Shown here: positions 1 to 6,296 of the stretch, in pieces
How the letters are laid out: each line of letters opens with the position of its first letter
Numbering within the stretch: the first letter of the stretch is position 1
Assembly (NCBI GenBank): GCA_021817755.1
Contig: JAKAGC010000042.1
Location: 1-12,639 of the forward strand
DNA: 12,639 nt
Reading direction: 5' to 3'
DNA from: Acidobacteriota bacterium
Lineage (GTDB): Bacteria; Acidobacteriota; Aminicenantia; UBA2199
Translations under genes and position numbers: made by a program
The notes under the pieces: model-generated
The model's database searches: none
The model's input: only the letters and a program-made list of their open reading frames with translations
Told to the model about the DNA's origin: nothing

Positions 1-102
1 TACATTCGCAATGCCCTGTTCTTCGAGGGTATTTATATTATATATGGTATAGATTCGATTTCCTTTTAATATTAATTGGGATTTCTGCTCCACATGTTTC
101 AT
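1..102 (-). CDS. acnA: Aconitate hydratase, N-terminal fragment (runs off left edge)
   Basis: Reading the minus strand from an ATG at 102-100 gives 34 in-frame codons up to the window edge with no stop. An AAGGAGG site (113-107) sits four bases before the ATG. The residues GNRIYTIYNINTLEEQGIAN (14-33) match the opening of the AcnA/IRP1-type aconitases, where a short strand plus 'Y-sL-xLE-xxGI-xxV' precedes the conserved 'LPfSIrVLLE' (which would lie off the window). The family interconverts citrate and isocitrate in the TCA cycle using a labile 4Fe-4S cluster. None of the catalytic residues are in view, so the call rests on this short N-terminal resemblance. An overlapping 8-codon ORF (125-99) ends on the TGA that overlaps the start codon, probably by chance. 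Confidence 0.7.
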   Translation of the reverse strand, partial: MKHVEQKSQLILKGNRIYTIYNINTLEEQGIANV

Positions 103-311
103 TTTGCCTCCTTCGTTTCCTCCATAGAGCAAGGGAGGAGTTCATTATTTTTTAACGATTTATTTTTGTACAGTTTAATAGTAACAAAAAGCAAGAGGGG
201 AATTCAAGTTTTTTTTATAATTCCTTTTTTAACAATAAAAGAGATTATATATTATATAAGGTGAACGCTGTTTTATTCCTGCGCTTGAAATATTTCTTCT
301 TACTCTGGTAA

Positions 312-620
312 CCTTTCTTGGGACAGAAAATTGTTTTGTGCCTGCAAAAATTTCCTTTCTTCGGACTAAAATTTGTATTGTGGGAGGATAAGTTGCCTTT
401 TTGGGGGGAGAAATTTGTATCGTGCTTGCAGAAGTTTTCTTTCTTGGAACAAAAAATTGTATTGTGGAGGTGTTGGTTTTCTTTCTTGGAACAGAAATTT
501 GCTTTGTTGCTGCTCTGGTTTCCTTTCTGGGAACAGAATTTTGTTTTGTTCGAGCTCTTGATTCTTTTCCTGGGGCAACATTTTTCTTTTTTCCTACTGA
601 TGCTTTCTTTGGGGTAGGAA
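312..620. repeat. Degenerate 42-bp tandem repeat array, about 7.3 units
   Basis: Seven consecutive units of exactly 42 bp start at 312, 354, 396, 438, 480, 522 and 564; an eighth is recognisable only for its first 15 or so bases. Each opens with a (c/t)cTTTCTTGGaACAgAAattTGt-like half, well conserved in units 4-6, and closes with a more variable half ending in tTT. Because 42 is a multiple of three, frames stay open across units. The plus strand gives an implausibly hydrophobic F/L/W/C-rich 99-residue reading (318-617). The minus strand reads as a hydrophilic 14-residue repeat (FLFQERKxxxxxxK) but is broken by TAG codons in unit 7 (596-594) and unit 2 (368-366). It could be a decayed repeat protein or a non-coding minisatellite upstream of acnA. 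Confidence 0.85.
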
Positions 621-1162
621 ATTGGGATTGATTTGAGTAAACGTTTTTTTTCTTGATGTTCAGTTTGATATGTTTTTATTGAGATTGGGGTGTGGGGTGA
701 TTAAATTAGGTTGGGGATGGTGTAAAGTTTTCTTAATGCTGCATATGATGGGATTAAACCTGGATAAAATGGATTCTGGTTAGGAAAGAAAAATATTAAG
801 CTGCTGTATGGAAAAGTACAGAGGTTAGGTTTATATTTTTGTAGTGATTTGATATGAGTCGTACCTTTATGGAATCTGTTTAATAATTGAATTAGATTGG
901 GAGGATTGAGAGGGATAATAGAAAATGAGATGAAAATGATGTTTTTCTATTCTAACGAGGTTATGAGTTATTTCAATACAGTTGACTAAACTGTTCGGAT
1001 CTCTGTATTCAAATCAATCTCAAAATATAATAGGGGATTAAGAAATGATAGGGTTGTATTAAAATTAAACACTTCTGAATTTGCCCAGGTTTTTTGATCA
1101 TCTACTTGTTAAAAGGCTTTTTAAGTTTTTTTTAATAAACCTTCATAATATTTAAAAGGAGA
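621..1162. other. Gene-free AT-rich stretch
   Basis: No frame here gives a convincing coding region, and no tRNA or rRNA signature is seen. The only structure noticed is a small compound inverted repeat: AATACAG (975-981) pairs with CTGTATT (1003-1009), and overlapping CAGTT (979-983) pairs with AACTG (989-993), so the two pairings compete. Degraded sequence or an unrecognised RNA cannot be excluded. Confidence 0.5.
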
Positions 1163-1191
1163 TTGGATTGAAATAGTACGAAATTTATACA
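1163..1191 (+). promoter_or_regulatory. Candidate sigma70-type promoter for the RiPP locus
   Basis: TTGGAT (1163-1168) and TATACA (1186-1191) are separated by 17 bases. Transcription from about 1198 would give a leader of roughly 90 bases before the small ORF at 1286 and about 195 bases before the peptide precursor. The region is AT-rich, so chance matches are common. Confidence 0.4.
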
Positions 1192-1285
1192 AGGATAAAT
1201 GCAATATCTCCAAAACAATCTAATAATAATGTTCTCAATCTTTGGAATAGAAATTGCTCTTAAATTTCTTGAAGGAGTGATATAA

Positions 1286-1372
1286 ATGCAAATTATATGT
1301 CAATACGAGGCGAAAGCGGAACAAATATTGTTGAGACTTATATCGATAAGTTTTGGATACATAATATCATAA
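1286..1372 (+). CDS. Possible 28-codon small ORF upstream of the RiPP precursor
   Basis: ATG at 1286 is preceded by GAAGGAG (1271-1277) at an 8-base spacing, as good a ribosome site as any in the window, and the frame closes with TAA at 1370-1372, 21 bases before the RiPP start. The predicted peptide is short and hydrophobic toward its end (LLRLISISFGYIIS) and resembles nothing I recognise. It could be a leader peptide affecting translation of the downstream gene, a real small protein, or a chance ORF. Confidence 0.3.
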   Translation: MQIICQYEAKAEQILLRLISISFGYIIS

Positions 1373-1393
1373 TTAAATTTGGAGGAAGTAACG

Positions 1394-1615
1394 ATGAAAA
1401 CAAAAAAAATCTCAAAAAAAATGGGTTTAAAAAAAGAAACAATTGCGAATCTGAATTCGAATGCAATGGATTTAGTAAGAGCGGGTGCGCTTCCGCCTGC
1501 TAATACTTATGGGGAAAGCTGTAGCAAAGGAGATGGGTGCCCGACTGCGGTTGAAACATGGTGTTGCAAGACTGAGTGTTTTGCTTGTTTTACTCAAAAC
1601 ACTTGCGATTGTTAA
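1394..1615 (+). CDS. Class I lanthipeptide-like RiPP precursor peptide
   Basis: This encodes 73 residues. I chose the ATG at 1394 because GGAGGA (1381-1386) lies seven bases upstream; an in-frame TTG at 1379 overlaps that site and is unlikely. The N-terminal 30 or so residues are a lysine-rich leader containing GLKKETIANLN (11-21), the leader signature of the Bacteroidota-type class I lanthipeptide precursors, followed by 'AMDLVRAGA' ending in an AG/GA-type step (30-32) where cleavage would be expected. The remainder is a core rich in residues that can form thioether rings: eight Cys (43, 49, 57, 58, 62, 65, 71, 73) and eight Ser/Thr (38, 42, 44, 51, 55, 60, 67, 70), with a Trp-Cys-Cys step. 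By family knowledge, Ser/Thr would be dehydrated and joined to Cys by LanB/LanC-type enzymes, but none is encoded here, nor is a transporter or protease. A disulfide-rich or metal-binding peptide is an alternative. Confidence 0.7.
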   Translation: MKTKKISKKMGLKKETIANLNSNAMDLVRAGALPPANTYGESCSKGDGCPTAVETWCCKTECFACFTQNTCDC

Positions 1616-1713
1616 ATACCTCTATATTTATCCTAATTCTCTAAAGTAAGTGTGAAGATATTTTTCATCTACTTAGTTTAATTAATGTTAGGAATATATC
1701 TTCTGTAAATGTT

Positions 1714-1775
1714 GATACGCTGTAGCTTTTACGTTTCCCTGATTGGAATGTCTGATCTACAGCGTATCTCTTTTA
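1714..1775 (+). terminator. Hairpin terminator between RiPP precursor and LRR gene
   Basis: A perfect 12-bp inverted repeat, GATACGCTGTAG (1714-1725) with CTACAGCGTATC (1757-1768), encloses a 31-base loop that holds a smaller TTCC/GGAA hairpin. TCTTTTATTT follows on the plus strand. It lies 98 bases after the RiPP stop and 22 bases beyond the stop of the converging LRR gene, so it may serve both, although the T-rich tail is only on the plus side. A weaker 8-bp inverted repeat, GAAGATAT (1654-1661) / ATATCTTC (1696-1703), precedes it. Confidence 0.65.
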
Positions 1776-1790
1776 TTTCCAAATAAATTT

Positions 1791-3047
1791 TTAATTTGAA
1801 GAATAAGGAACCATTGCATTATGCTCATTTTGGACAATATGGGCAGAGGGGAATTCTATTGGATTGCCGGCAAGAAAAATTCCAGTATTTTCACTTTTCG
1901 TTATTTCCCATTTTATTGGGAGTGATGTACTGATAAAATCTTTTGGAATTGCGGATATTTGATTGTTTGTTAGATCTAAATATTGAAGTTGCGTTAATTG
2001 AAGAAGGGGAATGATGGGTGAGAGTTCAATTATTTTATTATTGCTTAAATTTATATAGATAAGTGTCTTTAAGCATTCAATGGAATAGATAGATGTAATT
2101 TGATTATTACTTAAATCTAACAGAGTTAATTTGGGTAATATTGCAAGTGGGGAAATATCTTGTATTTTATTATAATCTAGATTTATTATCTCCAAATGGC
2201 TTAGGGATTTGAGGGGTGAAATATCGCGAATGTTATTATGATTTAAATAAAGTCTGCGTAAATTAGTCAATGCAGAGAGTGGTGTGATATCTGTAATACT
2301 ATTTGAATTCAAATCCAGCACTTTTAAATTGTTTAGTTGTGTAAGGGGAGAAAAATCCGAAATTTTATTTTTTTGTAAAAGGAGTCCGGTAATATGAGTT
2401 AAAGATGCAATGGGGGAGAGATCAATAATCCGGTTATCGCTTAAATTTAATTGTTTTATATTTTTTAATGGGATAAGGGGCATAATATCCGAAATTGAGT
2501 TACTATTTAAATAGAGTATTTCCAATTCGGATAGTGAAGAGATAGGGGAAATTTGAGAAATTGAGTTCATCGAACAATACAATTTTTTTAATTTTGTTAA
2601 ATTTGAAACTGGGGATATATCTCTTAATTTATTATTACTTAAATTTAAAACTATCAATTCGGTTAAATTGGAGAGATGGGAAATATCTGTGATTTGATTT
2701 CCATACAAATAGATTTCCCTCAATTCTTTTAAATTTGCAAGCGGGGTGAGATCAGCAATTTGATTTCCGATTAAATCCAAATGCATTAAATGGGTTAATT
2801 TGGAGAGGGGTGAAAGATTGGTAATTTGATTATCACTTAGTAATAATACAATCAAATCAGAGAAAAATTCAATATGAGAAAGCTGGGTAATTTTACAGCC
2901 TTTTAAATTTAATCCGGTAATTTCCGAATTATTATCCATACAATAGGAAGGGAAGATATCCACAAGATTGGCAGCTTTTATCTTTTTAATCTTTCTACAT
3001 ATAATTTTTTCTAATTTTAGAATTTGGTCAGGTTTTTTCTGAGCCAT
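1791..3047 (-). CDS. Cytoplasmic leucine-rich-repeat protein (internalin/ROCO-type 22-residue repeats)
   Basis: This encodes 418 residues from the ATG at 3047-3045, seven bases after AAGGAG (3060-3055); an in-frame TTG two codons earlier lacks that spacing. After a basic N-terminal segment (1-42) with no signal peptide or membrane segment come about 15 tandem LRRs of 22 residues (the 14th has 25), with consensus LxxLxLxxNxIxDISPLxxLTx, the form seen in internalins and in the LRR parts of ROCO proteins. The C-terminal cap 'GIFLAGNPIEFPSAHIV' resembles the segment that in ROCO proteins leads into the ROC GTPase ('GNPLExPPxEIVxxG'), but here the protein ends about 20 residues later. No LPXTG or other surface anchor is present, so a cytoplasmic protein-binding scaffold is likely; the partner is unknown. 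The N-terminal 'SEITGLNL' starts the first repeat directly. It lies downstream of the permease on the same strand, 385 bases away, so probably transcribed separately. Confidence 0.9.
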   Translation of the reverse strand: MAQKKPDQILKLEKIICRKIKKIKAANLVDIFPSYCMDNNSEITGLNLKGCKITQLSHIEFFSDLIVLLLSDNQITNLSPLSKLTHLMHLDLIGNQIADLTPLANLKELREIYLYGNQITDISHLSNLTELIVLNLSNNKLRDISPVSNLTKLKKLYCSMNSISQISPISSLSELEILYLNSNSISDIMPLIPLKNIKQLNLSDNRIIDLSPIASLTHITGLLLQKNKISDFSPLTQLNNLKVLDLNSNSITDITPLSALTNLRRLYLNHNNIRDISPLKSLSHLEIINLDYNKIQDISPLAILPKLTLLDLSNNQITSIYSIECLKTLIYINLSNNKIIELSPIIPLLQLTQLQYLDLTNNQISAIPKDFISTSLPIKWEITKSENTGIFLAGNPIEFPSAHIVQNEHNAMVPYSSN

Positions 3048-3432
3048 TCTCAATCTCCTTCACGATTTTTTTAGCAGTAATAACTAACTCTTTATTCTGT
3101 TTCATGAGTCTGAAATATAACACTGAATGCTTTTTTTATAAATAAGATGACTGTATCTTTATGTATCTATAATTAGCCAACATTTTTGAATAAAAAGAAG
3201 ATATGATAAAAATGTCTCATTAAACTCCTTTTATTACTTTGGTTTTAGAGATTTCTTATTGTAACAAATCCATGGAAGAAATTCAATTAGCTGATTATTG
3301 TTTTTAGTAATCGATATTTTTATAAATTGTGAAATAGGAAGAAGAAAATTAAACTGGCAACATTTTCTTCAAGGAACCATGGTATAAAAATAGTGTTATA
3401 AAATAGTAAAAAGCCTCTATTTTACTGGAATT
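3048..3432. other. Intergenic region between permease and LRR genes
   Basis: No coding region is visible. The side nearest the LRR gene must hold its minus-strand leader; the best promoter-like string there (TTATAA, 16 bases, TATATT read on the minus strand around 3100-3135) is too weak to annotate. Near the permease end, TAAAATAG (3399-3406) pairs with CTATTTTA (3417-3424), and a T-rich run follows on the minus strand. This could be a weak AT-rich terminator for the permease, but nothing stronger is seen. Confidence 0.4.
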
Positions 3433-4659
3433 TTAAGTTATTACTAAAACCCATGCAATGGTTAATAATATGGAAACAAGGGTGACGGGTATTCCGACTT
3501 TTGCATGCTCCTTAAAACTAATGTGAATCTGGTATTCTTTTGCACCTTCAATTACAATGAGATTGGCAATGCTTCCAATTATTATGAAATTTCCTGCGAA
3601 AGTGGAGGCTAATGCGGTGACGTACCATTGTACGGCCTGCGATGGATCAAGGAACTTTATTATCAACATGACTGCGGGGACATTACTTACAATATTACTG
3701 AGGATAGATGAAATAAAGGTGAGATTTACAAGATTCTGAATATTGATGTGGTGGCTATTGAGATAATTTACCAAATAGGTGGGGACACCGGAAATTTCAA
3801 TGCCGGCTATTACAATGAATAAAGCACAAAAAAGGGTAATCAAATGCCAATCGATGAGTCCCAATATGGTACGTGAATGCATGGAGCGACTGCACAAAAG
3901 AAGTCCGGCTAAGGCTAATGCAGAAAGTTCCCGAGGAATAGGGGAAAAAAACAGGATGAGTAATATTATGACTACTGCGAGTCCTTTCCTTGTTTGATGT
4001 TGATTGAATTGGGGCCAGGATTTTCGCCTTTCGGAGATATGGGCTGGGGATAAGATTTCAAATTTATGACGGTAGATGAGATATATAATATAGTATGCAG
4101 CAATAAGAGAAATTATGACTGGGACAATACAAAAAAGTATAAAATTACCGAAATGTAATTTTCCTACCTGTCCGAGTAACATGTTCTGGGGGTTACCGAT
4201 AATGGTTGCAGCAGATCCGATATTACTGGAAACAGCGAGACCGATTAGAAATGGAATGGGATTAATACGGGCTTCTAAAAGAGAAAAACAAATGATTGGG
4301 GTAAATGCAAGGCATACGATATCATTGGCGAGTACAGCAGAAAGGACAGCACTGGTCAGCATTATTATAAAAAGGAATTTACGTGGATTTTTAGCGAAAC
4401 GGGTAATGGATACAGCCAATTGGGTATAAAAACCACTTAATCGAAGCTGTGCAGATATGACCATCAGTGCATATAATAAAAGAATGGTAGAGGTGTGGAT
4501 GGATAATATGGCTTGGTGGGTGGTCATTACTGAAGCGGTAACCATGGCTATGGCTCCCAATAATGCGATACCGGTCCTGTCGAGTTTGAGTCCGGGGAAA
4601 CTGCCGATTGCAACCCCGGTATAAGTAATGACAAAAATTATAATGGCTGCTGTTTGCAT
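3433..4659 (-). CDS. IT-superfamily ion permease (ArsB/NhaD/SLC13-like)
   Basis: This encodes 408 residues, almost wholly hydrophobic, with roughly ten to twelve membrane segments split into two halves by a hydrophilic loop near the middle (HISERRKSWPQFNQHQTRKG). It has the paired signature loops of the ion transporter superfamily: 'LANDIVCLAFTPI' and 'SSNIGSAATIIGNPQNMLLG' in the first half, and 'LSNIVSNVPAVML' and 'FAGNFIIIGSIANLIV' in the second. Members export arsenite, exchange Na+/H+, or take up di/tricarboxylates and sulfate; the sequence alone does not decide the substrate, and no ArsA, ArsR or ArsC gene is nearby. The ATG at 4659 gives a hydrophobic first helix but has no convincing Shine-Dalgarno site, so the start is less certain than the frame. 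It is divergent from the ferritin gene, across a 278-base spacer. Confidence 0.85.
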   Translation of the reverse strand: MQTAAIIIFVITYTGVAIGSFPGLKLDRTGIALLGAIAMVTASVMTTHQAILSIHTSTILLLYALMVISAQLRLSGFYTQLAVSITRFAKNPRKFLFIIMLTSAVLSAVLANDIVCLAFTPIICFSLLEARINPIPFLIGLAVSSNIGSAATIIGNPQNMLLGQVGKLHFGNFILFCIVPVIISLIAAYYIIYLIYRHKFEILSPAHISERRKSWPQFNQHQTRKGLAVVIILLILFFSPIPRELSALALAGLLLCSRSMHSRTILGLIDWHLITLFCALFIVIAGIEISGVPTYLVNYLNSHHINIQNLVNLTFISSILSNIVSNVPAVMLIIKFLDPSQAVQWYVTALASTFAGNFIIIGSIANLIVIEGAKEYQIHISFKEHAKVGIPVTLVSILLTIAWVLVIT

Positions 4660-4716
4660 TCGAATATTATTCTTGGAACTGGTATTTTTGAAAAGACTAT
4701 TCTATCATATTATGGG

Positions 4717-4745
4717 TACATAATCTACTTAAAGATGATTTTCAA
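4717..4745 (-). promoter_or_regulatory. Candidate promoter for the permease gene
   Basis: On the minus strand TTGAAA (4745-4740) and TATGTA (4722-4717) are 17 bases apart, placing a start about 50 bases before the permease ATG. The match is moderate and the region AT-rich. Confidence 0.35.
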
Positions 4746-4848
4746 TAATATACTTTTGATGCAAAATTTGAATATCATGATTTATGAATAATTAAAGGAC
4801 TACTCTTGTTAATTCCCAGAAAAAACATGATGATTTTCTCATGGACTC

Positions 4849-4877
4849 TTGACAAACGGAATCATTTGTTTTATTAT
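4849..4877 (+). promoter_or_regulatory. Strong sigma70-type promoter for the ferritin gene
   Basis: A consensus TTGACA (4849-4854), a 17-base spacer and TATTAT (4872-4877) give a start near 4884, about 54 bases before the ferritin ATG. This is the best promoter match in the window. Confidence 0.7.
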
Positions 4878-4895
4878 TTTTAAATTGAAATGATT
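4860..4895. promoter_or_regulatory. Inverted repeat spanning the ferritin -10 region (possible operator)
   Basis: AATCATTT (4860-4867, inside the -35/-10 spacer) and AAATGATT (4888-4895, just past the predicted start) form a perfect 8-bp inverted repeat flanking the -10 element, centres 28 bp apart. The placement would suit a repressor. Iron- or peroxide-responsive Fur-family control is a natural guess for a ferritin, but the repeat does not clearly match a Fur or PerR box. Confidence 0.35.
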
Positions 4896-4937
4896 ACAAA
4901 ATTGAAAATATAACAAGATAAGGAATAGGAGGAAACA

Positions 4938-5468
4938 ATGATTAACAAAAAAATGCAAGATGCCATCAATAAGCAGATTAATGAAGAGTTGTTCTCATCA
5001 TATCTCTACCTCTCGATGTCAGCATATTTTGAGACACTGAATCTGAAAGGTTTTGCACACTGGATGAAAATACAAGCGTATGAAGAACAATTTCATGCTG
5101 CAAAACTCTATAATCATATTGTGGAACGTGGTGGAGCTGTGAATCTTTTGCCTATCAACGAACCTGCGCATTCATGGAAATCGGCTTTGGAAATTTTTGA
5201 AGAATCATTGAAGCATGAATACCATATTACGAAATGCATCGATGATCTGATGAATTTATCGCTTGAAGAACGGGATCACGCTTCGCGGACATTGCTTACA
5301 TGGTTTGTAGATGAACAGGTGGAAGAAGAAAATTCCTTCACTGAAATGGTTGAAAAATTGAAAATGATTGGTGATAATAACCCGATGCTTCTTATGCAAG
5401 ATAAAGAGATGCTGGCACGTACAACGACGGTTGATGTTTTAAACCCGCAAGGAACTGCACAACCGTAA
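4938..5468 (+). CDS. ftnA: Non-haem ferritin (FtnA type)
   Basis: This encodes 176 residues starting at ATG 4938 behind AGGAGG (4927-4932). Ferritin assembles into a 24-subunit cage that oxidises Fe(II) and stores ferric mineral in the cytoplasm. The protein is collinear with E. coli FtnA and keeps every ferroxidase ligand at the same number: Glu17, Glu50, His53, Glu94, Gln127 and Glu130. Recognisable blocks are 'INEELFSSYLYLSMSAYFE' (helix A), 'EEQFHAAKLYNHIVERGG' (helix B) and 'DEQVEEENSF' (helix D). No haem-binding Met of the bacterioferritin type is apparent, so it is not Bfr. Length is normal for the family. It has its own promoter and an inverted repeat that may be an operator, and is followed by a rubrerythrin-like gene, consistent with an iron/oxidative-stress role. 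Confidence 0.96.
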   Translation: MINKKMQDAINKQINEELFSSYLYLSMSAYFETLNLKGFAHWMKIQAYEEQFHAAKLYNHIVERGGAVNLLPINEPAHSWKSALEIFEESLKHEYHITKCIDDLMNLSLEERDHASRTLLTWFVDEQVEEENSFTEMVEKLKMIGDNNPMLLMQDKEMLARTTTVDVLNPQGTAQP

Positions 5469-5496
5469 ATATTTGTGGATAGAATGATGGGGTCAC

Positions 5497-5525
5497 TTGA
5501 TATTGTGTTATTTGAGTGATAAAAT
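5497..5525 (+). promoter_or_regulatory. Candidate promoter for the rubrerythrin-like gene
   Basis: TTGATA (5497-5502), 17 bases, then TAAAAT (5520-5525). A start near 5532 would put the GGGACAC/GTGTCCC hairpin at or very near the 5' end of the transcript. Confidence 0.45.
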
Positions 5526-5529
5526 ATGA

Positions 5530-5592
5530 GGGACACTGTAGGAGTACATCTGAAGGTGTCCCCTTACCAATTGGGACAATGTCCACAACTGG
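5530..5592 (+). promoter_or_regulatory. Two-hairpin leader or intergenic element before the rubrerythrin-like gene
   Basis: GGGACAC (5530-5536) pairs with GTGTCCC (5556-5562), and inside the loop TGTA (5537-5540) pairs with TACA (5545-5548). It is followed at once by an imperfect palindrome at 5567-5592 centred on GGACAATGTCC. No U-run follows either, so neither is a standard terminator. They could stabilise the 5' end, bind a regulator as DNA, or attenuate read-through from the ferritin gene. Confidence 0.4.
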
Positions 5593-5649
5593 ATAGGGTT
5601 GAAATTGTGATTTTATAGGAATGAAATCTAATATAAGGAGGTAGCTGCT

Positions 5650-6120
5650 GTGTTCAAAAAAAATGCTGTGGATTTTAGAAATCTCGAGGAAGTATTGAAT
5701 TTTGCAGTAAAAGGCGAAGAGGAAGCACATGCGTTTTATGCGGAATGGTCCCAAAAATTAAGCGATAAGGCGCTTAAAAAAGTATTCGAGGAACTTGCAG
5801 GGGAAGAGATGAAACACAAAGAGTTCCTTTTGAATGTGAAAAAGGGTGAGTCTTTGAAACCTTCGGAGACTGAAATTATGGATTTGAAAATTTCTGAATA
5901 TATTTCCGATGCAAGAGCATCTGCGGATATGGATTACCAGGACGCTCTTTCACTGGCAATGCATAAGGAAAAAGAAGCTTATAAACTTTATACTGGTTTG
6001 GCTGCGATGTCAAAATCAGAAGAAATGAAAAACACCTTCAAGGCTTTAGCACAGGAAGAAGCAAAACATAAACTTCGCCTGGAAATCATGTATGATGAAG
6101 AAATACTGAAAGAAAATTAA
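5650..6120 (+). CDS. Rubrerythrin-like di-iron protein (ferritin-like, no rubredoxin domain)
   Basis: This encodes 156 residues starting at GTG 5650, seven bases after AAGGAGGT (5635-5642). It is a duplicated four-helix di-iron fold. Each half supplies a Glu-bearing helix and an ExxH motif: E23-E25 with E53-xx-H56 (AGEEMKHKEF), and E107/E109 with E137-xx-H140 (QEEAKHKLRL). Rubrerythrins reduce hydrogen peroxide in anaerobes and microaerophiles. The usual C-terminal rubredoxin domain with its CxxC pairs is absent and the protein contains no Cys, so it belongs with the short rubrerythrin/ferritin-like group, whose electron donor and exact reaction are less settled. It follows the ferritin gene by 181 bases with its own candidate promoter, and a strong hairpin lies just downstream. 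Confidence 0.88.
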   Translation: MFKKNAVDFRNLEEVLNFAVKGEEEAHAFYAEWSQKLSDKALKKVFEELAGEEMKHKEFLLNVKKGESLKPSETEIMDLKISEYISDARASADMDYQDALSLAMHKEKEAYKLYTGLAAMSKSEEMKNTFKALAQEEAKHKLRLEIMYDEEILKEN

Positions 6121-6137
6121 TTTTTATAAGGTACGGG

Positions 6138-6206
6138 CAGGGGGCTCTATTTAATCATTAATAAAATGGTTTAGATAAATGGCTCCCTGGCCGGGTTGAT
6201 ATTTTT
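6138..6206 (+). terminator. Terminator-like hairpin after the rubrerythrin-like gene
   Basis: CAGGGGGC (6138-6145) pairs with GCTCCCTG (6182-6189) over 8 bp (one G-U), extended inward by ATTTA/TAAAT, with ATTTTTAT shortly after. The distance of the T-run from the stem is longer than ideal. It separates the iron genes from the GHKL operon. Confidence 0.6.
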
Positions 6207-6296
6207 ATAGAATACGTTATGCAATGTTTATAAAAGAGTAAAATGGGGCTAAGTGCCCAAATAGCGTCAAAATTAACGGATGATCGATAGAAACGG

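Noticed and set aside
318..617. Plus-strand 99-codon ORF through the 42-bp repeats
   Set aside because: It is almost all F, L, W, V and C, has no Shine-Dalgarno site, and simply follows from a repeat period divisible by three on a T-rich strand.
312..620. CRISPR array
   Set aside because: Units are contiguous without unique spacers, are degenerate along their length, and no cas gene is nearby.
1297..1503. Alternative plus-strand ORF overlapping the RiPP precursor
   Set aside because: It lacks a ribosome site and is a frame-shifted reading through the leader and core of the better supported peptide gene.
1812..2930. Tandem DNA repeat of 66 bp
   Set aside because: The periodicity is explained by the 22-residue LRR coding units, which are diverged at the DNA level.
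4115..4429. Plus-strand 104-codon ORF opposite the permease gene
   Set aside because: It is antisense to conserved permease motifs, has no ribosome site, and its protein resembles nothing.
6196..6223. Promoter TTGATA-16-TATGCA ahead of the GHKL operon
   Set aside because: The -10 match is weak and overlaps the tail of the rubrerythrin terminator hairpin; a promoter must lie near here, but this one cannot be supported.
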